Source: Faecalibacterium prausnitzii (GTDB taxonomy: Bacteria; Bacillota; Clostridia; Oscillospirales; Ruminococcaceae). From it: DNA of 64,000 bases. The stretch spans positions 1 through 64,000 of the forward strand of contig SFDE01000007.1 of assembly GCA_004558805.1 (NCBI GenBank). The letters are read 5' to 3'. Positions 41,388-49,684 of the stretch are shown piece by piece (within the stretch, counting starts at the first letter, position 1; each line of letters starts with the position of its first letter). The notes beneath the pieces are model-generated. The model had not been told where the DNA came from, ran no database searches, and saw only the letters and a list, made by a program, of their open reading frames with translations. Made by a program: the position numbers and the translations under genes.

Positions 41388-42206
41388 TCACAGCAGCTGG
41401 AACTTATTGCCGCCATCCGCAAGGGCAAGCACCGAGCCGGGGGCGGCGTATGCCGGCTGCCCGGGGCGGAGCCTTTTGCCGTTGAGCAGCACCCCGTTGC
41501 GGCTCCGGTCCTCGATGCTGTAGCCCAGCTTTTCGCCGTAGTACTGCACCGTGCAATGGACCCGGCTCACCCGATCGCCGGTGACCACCACCGACACCTT
41601 TGCGGCGTCCCGTCCCAGACGGATCTTTTCGCCGGGGCGCAGGGGGATCTTCTGTCCGGCGCAGCAGCCCGTAAGCCCCCGCAGCCCGCCCTGCCGGGGC
41701 GGCTCCGGGGTCTCCGGTGCCGGGGCGGGGGACTGCCGGTGTTCCTGCCGGTGTTCCTGCCGGGGTTCCGGCAGAGGCTGGTACTCCTCGTAGGCGGCGG
41801 CAAGGCGGTTCATGTCCCGGACTGCCAGCGCCATTGCCACCAGCGGTCCCGCCAGCGGCAGCAGCATCACCCAGAGGAAAAAGCTTTCGCCGTCTCCCCG
41901 GACGTCCGCCCCGTAGTGGGGGGCGTTGTTGTACATCCGGTCCAGCAGCCACGCCTGCCACAGCAGAGGGTAGACCCCCAAAGTGGGGATACCCAGTGCC
42001 AGCATCTCCCACACCGGCAGGGTGCGCTCTCCGTCCCCTGCGCAGATGGTGTTTACATCCTTTGCCCACCGGGACAGAAACCAGAAATGGTACAGCCCGC
42101 AGGTGACAAGGCAGAGCAGCAGGTAGAGCGCAAAGCTGCGGCGGGGGATGTTTTTTTTACCGGGCACCGACTGCCGGGGGGCGGTGCCGGACTGTTGTAC
42201 TGCCAT
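41388..42206 (-). CDS. Membrane protein (DUF4234-like) with FHA domain
   Basis: A 272-residue protein. Helices at about 25-45, 65-85 and 105-130 frame the DUF4234-like pattern GLYHFWFLSRWAKDVNTI; a Pro/Glu/Arg linker with repeated RQEH units follows, then an FHA domain (about 190-272: KIRLGRDAAKV, VSRVHCTVQY, RSRNGVLLNG). The FHA end is very short after the last strand. Confidence 0.82.
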   Translation of the reverse strand: MAVQQSGTAPRQSVPGKKNIPRRSFALYLLLCLVTCGLYHFWFLSRWAKDVNTICAGDGERTLPVWEMLALGIPTLGVYPLLWQAWLLDRMYNNAPHYGADVRGDGESFFLWVMLLPLAGPLVAMALAVRDMNRLAAAYEEYQPLPEPRQEHRQEHRQSPAPAPETPEPPRQGGLRGLTGCCAGQKIPLRPGEKIRLGRDAAKVSVVVTGDRVSRVHCTVQYYGEKLGYSIEDRSRNGVLLNGKRLRPGQPAYAAPGSVLALADGGNKFQLL

Positions 42207-42215
42207 CCGGTGCCC

Positions 42216-43529
42216 TTACTCCAGCCGGATGATGTTGTCGTTGCTGCCCAGTGCCAGCTGAGTGCCCCGGGGCAGGGTCACCGGCACGTTGAGCTGCAGA
42301 CGGCTGCCGGACACAAAGGTGCCGTTGCTGGAGTGGTCCACCACCTGATACTGTCCCAGACGGCTGGAGAACATCACCGAGCAGTGGCGGCGGCTGATCT
42401 TGTCCGCCCCCTGACTGAACACGATCTGTGCCTGCTTGGGGTCACGACCCAGCACCACCGTCTGGTCCGGCTTGATCTTAAAGACAGACCCGGCGTACAT
42501 GCCCGCAACGCCCCGCAGTGCCGGTTCCGGCTGCGCAGGCTGTGCAGGCTGAGGAGCCGGCTTTACGGGCGGGTAACCATCCATGGGCTTTACCCGGCGG
42601 CTCAGGTCCTGCAGATTGCTGTTGCCGGGGATGGCTTCCAGCTCAATGGCACCGCCCTTCAGCTCCTCGTAGAGCAGGGCGTTGGTCATGTTGTAGTAGG
42701 GTTCCACGAACACAAAGCCCATGATGCCGCCGGTGAGCCAGCTGAGGATCCGCCAGCCCAGGAAGCTGAGCTTGTAGACGAACAGGTCCCAGATATGACC
42801 CTTGGTGAGCTGACGGCTGTAGTGGAGCACCTGATCTGCGGTCATGCCGGGGTGGTCCGCAAGGATCCACTCCACCGCCCACAGCTGCAGGTCCCGGTAG
42901 ATCTTGATGATGGCAGCTGCGATGGCAGCTGCACCAAGGATCAGCAGGGCAAAGATCACGCCCACTGCCACGCCCTGTGCTGCACCGGCATAGCCGCCGT
43001 AGTTGTAGCCATAGAAGTTGTAGTATCCGGATGCGCTGCCCAGCAGACCGCCTACGCCGCCGCAGACCGCCACGATGATGCCGCTGGCAAGGGAGGCGGC
43101 TGCCAGGATCGCCGTGGGCAGCCACAGGATGGAAAACTGCCGCCGTGCCTCTACGCTGGCAAATTCCAGAAAATAATCGTAGCCTTCAAAAAGCTTGGTA
43201 ACGCTGGTACGGCTGCCGTTTTTCCGCAGATGCAGGTAGTACCGCCCTCTGCCCACCGCAAAGGGGGCAATGATGGCGGCGGTGAGCATGGTGGTGATCA
43301 CCGTGAATACCACCGTGAACAGGGGCACCAGCGCCCCGCCCAGCACAGCGCCCAGAGCGTTGAAGATCAGGCGGTAGATGACAAGAGCGACGAACGCCCC
43401 GGCAAAGGCACCGTTAGTGATGGTCGCCAGCACGCTGTACAGGATCTCGGCACCTACCATGCCGGACTGGTTGCCGTTTTGACGCAGATAGCCTTTTGCA
43501 AGGTCTTTATGCGCAACTCGATTGATCAT
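42216..43529 (-). CDS. Multi-span membrane protein (DUF975-like) with FHA domain
   Basis: A 437-residue protein with five to six helices (residues 25-290), a Gly/Tyr-rich loop SGYYNFYGYNYGGY, and a cytosolic FHA domain (about 350-437: VVLGRDPKQAQIVF, ISRRHCSVMF, HSSNGTFVSG). The membrane part resembles DUF975 proteins, and the motif LYEELKGGAIELEA marks its end. It starts 18 bases after the preceding gene, so it belongs to the same transcript. Confidence 0.82.
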   Translation of the reverse strand: MINRVAHKDLAKGYLRQNGNQSGMVGAEILYSVLATITNGAFAGAFVALVIYRLIFNALGAVLGGALVPLFTVVFTVITTMLTAAIIAPFAVGRGRYYLHLRKNGSRTSVTKLFEGYDYFLEFASVEARRQFSILWLPTAILAAASLASGIIVAVCGGVGGLLGSASGYYNFYGYNYGGYAGAAQGVAVGVIFALLILGAAAIAAAIIKIYRDLQLWAVEWILADHPGMTADQVLHYSRQLTKGHIWDLFVYKLSFLGWRILSWLTGGIMGFVFVEPYYNMTNALLYEELKGGAIELEAIPGNSNLQDLSRRVKPMDGYPPVKPAPQPAQPAQPEPALRGVAGMYAGSVFKIKPDQTVVLGRDPKQAQIVFSQGADKISRRHCSVMFSSRLGQYQVVDHSSNGTFVSGSRLQLNVPVTLPRGTQLALGSNDNIIRLE

Positions 43530-43547
43530 GACTGCTCCTCCTTTGGC

Positions 43548-44309
43548 TTACCAGTGGAATGCCTCGCCGCAAAGAGGCACGAACATCAGCTTGGTATCGC
43601 CCAGGCTCAGGATGTCCATAGGCTTCAGCTCCACGGTGTTCAGCACCAGCTTGTCGTTGATGTACAGCAGCTCCTTGGACTCGCCGGGCTGTGCCAGATA
43701 CACATTGCCCCGGGGGTCATAGACCACAACGGCGTGGGAGCTGCGGGAAACGGTGTTGTCCCCCATGAGGCAGATGTCCATCTCCATGGAGCGACCGATG
43801 AAGTTGCGACCCTGATGGAGCCGGTAGTCGCAGCCCTTGTTGACGCCGCCGGTGCACACCAGCCAGCCCACCACAGGAGTAGCCGTGCCCACATCACCGG
43901 TGAGCATATCCGCCGTCACCGGCAGGGTCTTGTCCTCAGTTTCCGGGATGGTGATGGATTCCGGTGCGGGAGCCGGAGCCACGGGAGCAGGAGCCGGAGC
44001 GGGTGCCGGTGCCACAGGGGCAGGGGCAGGTGCCGGTGCCGGAGCGGGTGCCACAGGAGCGGGTGCCACAGGAGCGGGTGCCACAGGAGCGGGTGCCACA
44101 GGGGCAGGTGCCACAGAAGACGTGTTGGGGATGGTAACGTCCAGAGGCATGGTGACGTCACAGGCGTCCATCCCGCCGGGAACGTTCATGGGCATGGTGG
44201 TGGAGTCACCGTTGGAAGCAGGGACCCCGCTCATTCCGCAATGGGGGCAGTTGCTGCCAAAACGGGAAGCATCGTAGTAGTGTCCGTTGGGGCATTTTAC
44301 CAAAGTCAT
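43548..44309 (-). CDS. Zinc-ribbon protein with Ala-Pro linker and FHA-like domain
   Basis: A 253-residue cytosolic protein: zinc ribbon (CPNGHYYDASRFGSNCPHCG, residues 5-24), a linker of repeated Val-Ala-Pro-Ala-Pro, and an FHA-like C-terminus (about 140-253: GRNFIGRSMEMDICL, VSRSSHAVVVYD). The opening VVGWLVC of the last domain also occurs in the 46098 protein, so the two are paralogues. The start at 44309 follows GAGGAGGATACG; the upstream frame extension is rejected. Confidence 0.82.
   Translation of the reverse strand: MTLVKCPNGHYYDASRFGSNCPHCGMSGVPASNGDSTTMPMNVPGGMDACDVTMPLDVTIPNTSSVAPAPVAPAPVAPAPVAPAPVAPAPAPAPAPAPVAPAPAPAPAPVAPAPAPESITIPETEDKTLPVTADMLTGDVGTATPVVGWLVCTGGVNKGCDYRLHQGRNFIGRSMEMDICLMGDNTVSRSSHAVVVYDPRGNVYLAQPGESKELLYINDKLVLNTVELKPMDILSLGDTKLMFVPLCGEAFHW
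44041..44115 (-). repeat. 15-base tandem repeat coding Ala-Pro linker
   Basis: Four perfect copies of GGAGCGGGTGCCACA (+ strand view) plus one with two changes. Each encodes five residues (VAPAP) on the - strand, and the array is prone to slippage. Confidence 0.9.
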
Positions 44310-44394
44310 AATCGTATCCTCCTCAGATAATAAAGATTTTATAGGCACTGCCCCGGACCTTCCGGGGCAGGGACCATTCGGTTTGTTGTCTGCC

Positions 44395-46140
44395 TTACAG
44401 CAGGATGGCTGCCACCCGCAGCACCGTGTTGCCCAGCTGCACCGTATCTCCCTTGGTCAGGAGCCGGGGCTGCTGGATCCGGATGCCGTTGAGGTAGGTG
44501 CCGTTCTGGGACCCAAGGTCGGTGATCCGGACCCCACCCTCAGCGGTCTCCAGCACACAGTGCTGCCGGGAGATCCGGTGGTCGTCCAGACAGATGTCGC
44601 ACATCTCCCTGCTGCGTCCCCAGATGGCACTTTTGGTGATCTGGACCTCAAAGGACTGTCCCTTCTGGGGTCCGGTGGTGATCTCAAACCGGACCTTTGC
44701 TTCCGGGGCGGCACCGGCTCCGTGGACTTCCATCCCCGGGGCGATGTCCAGATGCTGCACCTGATAGTTGTAGTCGTGGTGCACTTCCTGAGGCGGTGCG
44801 GGCACCGGTACCGGCACCTGTACGGTCTGGGTCCGGGGCTTTTTGCGGATCAGCAGCACCACCACCAGCACCAGCACCACCACCGCTGCTGCGGCGGCGA
44901 TAAAGGGCACCAGGTCCATAAAGGTCAAGGACCGCTTAAAGGTAAAGCTGCCGTCGGCAAGGGGGTTCTGCTCCATGGAGTCGTCCCGGATGCCGGTACA
45001 GCTCAAGGTCCAGCTGCCGGGCGTCAGTCTGGGCAGCTGCAACTGATAGCTGCCATCTTCCTGCGCCGTCACCGACAGGGGGGCAAGGGTCTTGTTCTTT
45101 TTCTGCAGCTGGTATGCTGCCGGGTCCTCTGCCCCCAGCACCGACTCGGAAAAGCCCACCGTCAGGGTGTTGGTCTTTTGGTCGTAGACGGCGGACACCA
45201 GCTCCGGCGGGGTGTTGTCTGCCGCCCAGTCCACCAGCGCAAGGGTCCGGGTGTAGTTTTCGTCCCCTACCTTTAACAGCAGGGTGTGGGTGCTGCCGTC
45301 CACATGGTTGGTTGCGGCGGTAAAGGTCAGCGCCTTTGCCTGCTTCAGCCGGGTCTGCCAGCCGTCCCACACGGCGGCGGCGCTGCTGGCGGAAAACACC
45401 TCAAACTCGCCGCCGGTGGTGCGGGCAAACTGCCCGAACTCCTCCTGTGCAGCACGGTCGGCATAGTCCACGCAGAAGGAGTACACCGGCATACTTGCCT
45501 GTTCCAGCCGGTCGGTGATCTCCTGCCGGGACACGCCTACGCTGTCGGTGTCCTGAATGCCGTCGGAGACGATGAGCATCACCTGCCGCTGTCTGCTGCC
45601 GGTGGTGGCGGCGTAGTCCAGGCCCTTTTCCACCGCCTCGTAGAGCCGGGTCCTCTGGTCCCGTGCCGTCAGCTCTGCCAGCACCGGTTCCAGCTCTGCC
45701 CTGCTGCGGCAGCCTGCCGCCTGCAGCTTTACTTCATCGCCAAAGGTGATCAGGGTAACGCTGTCCTTCTGCCCCAGAGCATCCCCCAAGGCAAGGACCT
45801 GCTGCTTTGCCGCCTCAAAGTACCCCTTGCGGATGGAGCCGGACACGTCCAGCATCACGATGTAAGAGGTGCCCTGGGCGTCGCAGCTCTCGGTGCCGGT
45901 GTAGGTCAGGGGGCTGCCGTCCAGATACGCCTCCGGGGCGGCGGCAAGGCTCCCCGCCTCGTCGTAGACGTAGAGCCGCACCTGCGGCATATCCGCCCGT
46001 GCCTGCTCCACCGTCAGCCCCGTAAGGGTGTCGGCGGCGGCAGAAGGCGCAAAAAGCCCTGCTGCCCCCAGTGCCAGCAGCAGCGGGAGAACAAGGCTTA
46101 CCAGTAGATCTTTTCTTTTTTGCAAAAACTCTGAAAACAT
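44395..46140 (-). CDS. von Willebrand A domain membrane protein with cytosolic FHA domain
   Basis: A 581-residue protein: signal peptide (1-36, ending SAAA), an extracellular vWA domain with an intact metal site (YIVMLDVSGSIRKGYF near residue 100, ITFGDEV, IVSDGIQDTDS), a beta-rich domain (about 280-395), one transmembrane helix (about 405-430) and an inner FHA domain (about 480-581: IWGRSREMCDI, ISRQHCVLE, GSQNGTYLNG). It therefore links outside ligand binding to an inside phospho-reader. The start overlaps the upstream gene by 43 bases, with GAGGAGG before it. Confidence 0.88.
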   Translation of the reverse strand: MFSEFLQKRKDLLVSLVLPLLLALGAAGLFAPSAAADTLTGLTVEQARADMPQVRLYVYDEAGSLAAAPEAYLDGSPLTYTGTESCDAQGTSYIVMLDVSGSIRKGYFEAAKQQVLALGDALGQKDSVTLITFGDEVKLQAAGCRSRAELEPVLAELTARDQRTRLYEAVEKGLDYAATTGSRQRQVMLIVSDGIQDTDSVGVSRQEITDRLEQASMPVYSFCVDYADRAAQEEFGQFARTTGGEFEVFSASSAAAVWDGWQTRLKQAKALTFTAATNHVDGSTHTLLLKVGDENYTRTLALVDWAADNTPPELVSAVYDQKTNTLTVGFSESVLGAEDPAAYQLQKKNKTLAPLSVTAQEDGSYQLQLPRLTPGSWTLSCTGIRDDSMEQNPLADGSFTFKRSLTFMDLVPFIAAAAAVVVLVLVVVLLIRKKPRTQTVQVPVPVPAPPQEVHHDYNYQVQHLDIAPGMEVHGAGAAPEAKVRFEITTGPQKGQSFEVQITKSAIWGRSREMCDICLDDHRISRQHCVLETAEGGVRITDLGSQNGTYLNGIRIQQPRLLTKGDTVQLGNTVLRVAAILL

Positions 46141-46622
46141 AGCAGAACCTCCTCATCACCTACCCCCAGCACGTCCCCGTCCTGCAACGGTTCCGGCTGG
46201 GTCAGTAATACCCCATTGTGATACACCAGCGCATCCCTGCCGGGCACGACAAGGAATTCCCGGTGTTTGCCATCGTAGATCACGGAACAGTACCGGTGTT
46301 TCTGTGCCCCCTTTTCCGCAAGGTGCACATCCGCATCCACCGTTGTTCCCACGTCGTTGCGCCCTTCCTGCAGACGCCAGTCTCTGCCCTGCTCCGGACC
46401 CCGGACACAGACCAGCCAGCCTACCACCGGCTTGGCAAGGCTGTCCGCTTCCAGCAGGCACAAGCCCCGGGTCACGTCGTCCTCATCCTCCAGAGGCACC
46501 GTGTAGCCCACCGTCTCGTCCCCCACGGACGTCCCTTGCTGCTGCTCCAGCAGACAGACAGGGCAGACCTCAAATTTTTCGTCATCGTAAAAGTGATGGT
46601 TTGCACATTGCCGGATCGCCAT
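46098..46622 (-). CDS. Zinc-ribbon FHA-like protein, first gene of the signalling cluster
   Basis: A 174-residue protein: zinc-ribbon-like start (CANHHFYDDEKFEVCPVC), a short acidic linker and a degenerate FHA-like domain (VVGWLVCVRGPEQGRDWRL, GRNDVGTTVDADVHL, HRYCSVIYDG). It is a shorter paralogue of the 43548 protein; the SxxH core is weakly conserved, so phosphothreonine binding is uncertain. The start at 46622 follows GGAGGTGAAAG. It appears to be the promoter-proximal gene of the cluster. Confidence 0.75.
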   Translation of the reverse strand: MAIRQCANHHFYDDEKFEVCPVCLLEQQQGTSVGDETVGYTVPLEDEDDVTRGLCLLEADSLAKPVVGWLVCVRGPEQGRDWRLQEGRNDVGTTVDADVHLAEKGAQKHRYCSVIYDGKHREFLVVPGRDALVYHNGVLLTQPEPLQDGDVLGVGDEEVLLCFQSFCKKEKIYW

Positions 46623-46799
46623 TCTTTCACCTCCGCAAGCAGGGGTCCGCCGCCTTTCCGCCGACGACTCGCCCCCCGCCCCCGTGCCTCCGCCTGCCCG
46701 GGAGCCGTCCAATTAAAAATACCTAGCCCGATTTTACAGCGAACCGTCACAACGGTCAAGGGATAAACCGGATTTTTTCACATTTTTGTGCAGCTCCAC

Positions 46800-46994
46800 C
46801 TGCTGTGATCCCCCTCCGTCCCACTCCGTGGGTCCGCTCCCTCGAGGGGGAGTCTTTTGCGGTGCGGTGGATCGCGTCCTCGCCCTCTCAGCCATGCCGC
46901 TGCCGGTCTCCACTGAAGCCTTCCCCCTTCGGGAAAGATTCTCCCCGGAGCGGGGAGCGGGTAGCACGGCGCAAGCCGTGACGGAGAGAGTTCT
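46800..46994. repeat. Palindromic intergenic repeat, copy 7
   Basis: Contains CCCTCGAGGGGG, CTCAGCCATGCCGCTG...GGTCTCCACTGAAGCC (shared with the copy at 49369-49420) and ends GTGACGGAGAGAGTTC. Together with terminator 46999-47034 it fills the gap between the signalling cluster and tdk; 46623-46799 holds the likely cluster promoter region but no gene. Confidence 0.65.
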
Positions 46995-46998
46995 CACC

Positions 46999-47034
46999 AA
47001 AAAAGGACCACTGCAGTCCATGCGGCAGTCCTTT
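46999..47034 (-). terminator. Terminator of tdk
   Basis: Imperfect stem AAGGACTGC / GCAGTGGTCCTT with T-run on the - strand, just past the tdk stop codon. Confidence 0.6.
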
Positions 47035-47037
47035 GGT

Positions 47038-47646
47038 TCAGGTCTTATCCTTGCCGGCGTAAAAGGCGCGCCGTGCTTTAAAGTAGCACTGGGGGCACAT
47101 GCTGACGTACTGCACGTGGTCCTGCTGGTCGATCGCCACCTGCTCCCCCTCAAACACAAACCGTCCGTCCACCTTCCGGCAGTTGCAGATCGCCTTGCGC
47201 CCGCAGGTGCAGATAGTCTTCATCTCCTCGATGGTGTGCGCCAGCTCCAGCAGCCGGGTGGAGCCGGGGAAGCCCTTGAGGGAAAAATCCGCCCGCAGCC
47301 CGTAGCAGATCACCGGGATGTTCAGGTCCACCGTCACCATAAACAGCTGCTCCGCCTGCTCCGGGGTAAAGAACTGGCTCTCGTCGCAGAGCACGCACGC
47401 CAGCGGTTTTTGGGGGCTGTTGGCAGCGGCGACTGCCGCCGCCACGTCCATCTCCGGGGGCACCAGCAGGTCCGCTTTGCGGCGGACCCCCAGACGGCTC
47501 ACCAGCTCCCCGCCGCCCTTGGTGTCCACCTGCGGTTTCAGGATCAGCACCCGCATGCCCTGTTCTTCGTAGTTGTGCGCCACCTGCATCAGGGCGGTGC
47601 TCTTGCCGCTGTTCATGGCGCCATAGCGGAAGTAAAGTTTTGCCAT
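47038..47646 (-). CDS. tdk: Thymidine kinase (TK1 type)
   Basis: A 202-residue salvage enzyme phosphorylating thymidine. P-loop YGAMNSGKSTAL, the DESQFF motif (DEAQF in most), YGLRADF, and the zinc cysteines CTCGRKAICNC and CPQC are present. It is preceded by AAGGAGAAATTTCT and lies downstream of rex on the same strand, separated by 91 bases. Confidence 0.96.
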   Translation of the reverse strand: MAKLYFRYGAMNSGKSTALMQVAHNYEEQGMRVLILKPQVDTKGGGELVSRLGVRRKADLLVPPEMDVAAAVAAANSPQKPLACVLCDESQFFTPEQAEQLFMVTVDLNIPVICYGLRADFSLKGFPGSTRLLELAHTIEEMKTICTCGRKAICNCRKVDGRFVFEGEQVAIDQQDHVQYVSMCPQCYFKARRAFYAGKDKT

Positions 47647-47737
47647 AGAAATTTCTCCTTACTGACAGCGGACCCTCCTGGACGGCTGGCAGCCATGGCG
47701 AGAGGGTCCCTGTGGTTCTACTCTTATAGGTAGGGGA

Positions 47738-48379
47738 TCACTCCTGATTCCGCAGCCGGTAGCCCAGACTCATGAGGCTGTCGCCCAAGTGGACGTTCTC
47801 CACCACCACGTCGGGGTAGGACACCGACAAGTCGTAGTGGGAAAAGTTCCAAAAGCCCTCAATGCCCAGGTCCACCAGCCGTCCGCTGACCTCCCGTGCC
47901 CCTTCCCGGGGGACACAGAGCACCGCCGCCTTGGGGTGATTCTGGGCGCAGAAGGCTTCCAGCTCGTCGATGTGGCGGATGGGGATGCCGTTGATCTCCC
48001 GACCCACTTCCTCCTTTGCCACGTCAAAGGCGGCAATGAGCTTGTATCCGTTGGTGTCAGTGGTGATGAACCGGCTCACCGCCTTGCCCAGACGACCGCA
48101 GCCGATGAGGATGGTGGGCAGAAGGTCTCCGTCCCCAAAAAGCAGCTGTTCCAGAATGGACAGCAGGTTCTCCACCGAATAGCCGATGCCCTGCCTGCCG
48201 TTGACGTCCCCGATGCAGTTAAAGTCCTGCCGGACCTGAGAGGCAGTGGTACCCATCTGTGCCGCCAGCTCCCGGGAGGAAATGCTGGTGATGCCGTCTT
48301 CCTGCAGCGAGCACAGGTAGCGGTAGTATTTGGGCAGCCGCTTGATGACAGGAAGAGAAGCTTTTGTAGGATTGTTCAT
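47738..48379 (-). CDS. rex: Redox-sensing repressor Rex
   Basis: A 213-residue NADH/NAD+-sensing repressor. The N-terminal winged helix (VIKRLPKYYRYL, ISSRELAAQMGTTASQVRQD) is followed by GDVNGRQGIGYSVE and a Rossmann domain, TILIGCGRLGKAVSRF. In anaerobes Rex controls fermentation and NADH-recycling genes. AGGAGACTC precedes the start. Confidence 0.95.
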   Translation of the reverse strand: MNNPTKASLPVIKRLPKYYRYLCSLQEDGITSISSRELAAQMGTTASQVRQDFNCIGDVNGRQGIGYSVENLLSILEQLLFGDGDLLPTILIGCGRLGKAVSRFITTDTNGYKLIAAFDVAKEEVGREINGIPIRHIDELEAFCAQNHPKAAVLCVPREGAREVSGRLVDLGIEGFWNFSHYDLSVSYPDVVVENVHLGDSLMSLGYRLRNQE

Positions 48380-48489
48380 AAGAAAGAGTCTCCTTTCTTG
48401 TTGATTTTCTGAGTTGCCGCCGCTTTTGCCGTATCACAAAACCCAGGCGGCACAAACAATGCCTTTGCATACCGTTGTCAATCATTTGA

Positions 48490-48517
48490 AGTATACAGCA
48501 CAGATGCAGAATGTCAA
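48490..48517 (-). promoter_or_regulatory. Promoter of rex
   Basis: On the - strand TTGACA, 16 bases, TATACT, with a leader of about 105 bases. No clear Rex operator was found nearby. Confidence 0.6.
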
Positions 48518-48640
48518 TTTATTATCAATAAAAACCGTAAAATTCTCCAAAAAACTCCGCCAGATTTGGGCGGGATGTATAGAGCGGGCAGGGCACGGGC
48601 AGACTGGGAGGGTAGCACACCATAAAAGGAGAGAGGCACC

Positions 48641-49294
48641 ATGGCAGAAGACCGAGAACACCAAGCGCAGGAGGAAGGCACCCTGCTGTGCGCCCAGGGG
48701 GACCATGTGATCCACTGCCTTACGGTCATCGGGCAGATCGAGGGGCACAGCGAGGCACCGGCAGGGCAAAAGACCACCAAGTACGAGCACGTGATCCCCC
48801 GGCTGGTGGCGGCACAGGAGGACCCGGCAGTGGAGGGGCTGCTGGTGCTGCTGAACACCGTGGGCGGGGACGTGGAGGCGGGTCTGGCGCTGGCAGAGCT
48901 GATCGCCAGCGTGTCCAAACCCAGCGCCACCTTAGTGCTGGGCGGCGGGCACTCCATCGGCATCCCGCTGGCAGTCAGCGCCCGCCGCAGCTTCATCGTG
49001 CCCACTGCCACCATGACGGTGCACCCGGTGCGGCACTCCGGGGTGATGCTGGGGGTGCCCCAGACCATGCACTGGTTTGACCAGATGCAGCAGCGGATCA
49101 CCGGTTTTGTGGCGTCCCACAGCGCCATGACCGAAAAGCGGTACACCCAGCTGATGCTCCACACCGGGGAGCTGGTAATGGACATGGGCACGGTGCTGGA
49201 CGGTCGCCGTGCGGTAAAGGAGGGGCTCATCGACCAGCTGGGCGGGCTTTCTGACGCCCTCCACTGGCTCTACCGGGAGATCGAGGGAGAGTAA
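48641..49294 (+). CDS. ClpP/TepA-family serine protease
   Basis: A 217-residue protein of the ClpP fold in the TepA group (translocation-enhancing protein). The nucleophile region is GGGHSIGIPLA (Ser near 107), the histidine is in ATMTVHPVRH (about 130), and NTVGGDVEAGLALAE is the substrate-groove glycine loop. ClpP itself has the GMAAS serine motif, which is absent here. In Firmicutes TepA-like genes lie near ftsK/spoIIIE; no ATPase partner is in the window. AAAGGAGAGAGG precedes the start. Confidence 0.85.
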   Translation: MAEDREHQAQEEGTLLCAQGDHVIHCLTVIGQIEGHSEAPAGQKTTKYEHVIPRLVAAQEDPAVEGLLVLLNTVGGDVEAGLALAELIASVSKPSATLVLGGGHSIGIPLAVSARRSFIVPTATMTVHPVRHSGVMLGVPQTMHWFDQMQQRITGFVASHSAMTEKRYTQLMLHTGELVMDMGTVLDGRRAVKEGLIDQLGGLSDALHWLYREIEGE

Positions 49295-49548
49295 AACCCT
49301 CTCAGTCTCGCATCCGCTCGACAGCTCTCCCGAGGGGGAGAGCTTTTTTGCTGTGCGGCGGATAGCGCCCTCGCCCTCAGCCATGCCGCTGACGGTCTCC
49401 ACTGAAGCCTTCCCCCGGTCGGGGATAGATTCTCCCCGCTCCGGGGAGAAATGTCACCGCAGGTGACAAAGTGGGGAGCAGATGTTGCCAACGGCAGCAG
49501 AAAGGGGAACAAAGTGGCTGCGACCGCAGGGAGCAGACGGAGAGGGTT
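49295..49548. repeat. Palindromic intergenic repeat, copy 8
   Basis: The longest clean copy: ends AACCCTCTC / GAGAGGGTT, internal GAGAGCTTTTTTGCTG (which can serve as the TepA-like gene's terminator), CTCCCCGCTCCGGGGAG and GTCACCGCAGGTGAC. Confidence 0.75.
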
Positions 49549-49585
49549 CACTCCCCACTAATCACTGACCACCGCCCTCTTCAAT

Positions 49586-49684
49586 TGATATATCAGTTTG
49601 TCCCCACTACAGGCAGAACGGGAGGGGTATTGATATATCAGTCCGAGTGCCCGGACGTGCTTTTTTTGCGCTATTGATATATCA
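49586..49684. promoter_or_regulatory. Three TGATATATCA palindromes
   Basis: Perfect 10-base palindromes at 49586-49595, 49631-49640 and 49675-49684, each in the larger context ATTGATATATCAGT, spaced 45 and 44 bases. They sit about 400 bases upstream of the sugar ABC operon; the regulator is unknown. Confidence 0.6.

Noticed and set aside
43916..44161. Leu/His/Pro-rich frame in the Ala-Pro repeat
   Set aside because: Alternative reading of the 15-base repeat within a real gene.
33403..46622. Type VII secretion locus
   Set aside because: FHA and kinase genes are often near such systems, but no EssC-type ATPase, WXG100 protein or EssB was found here.
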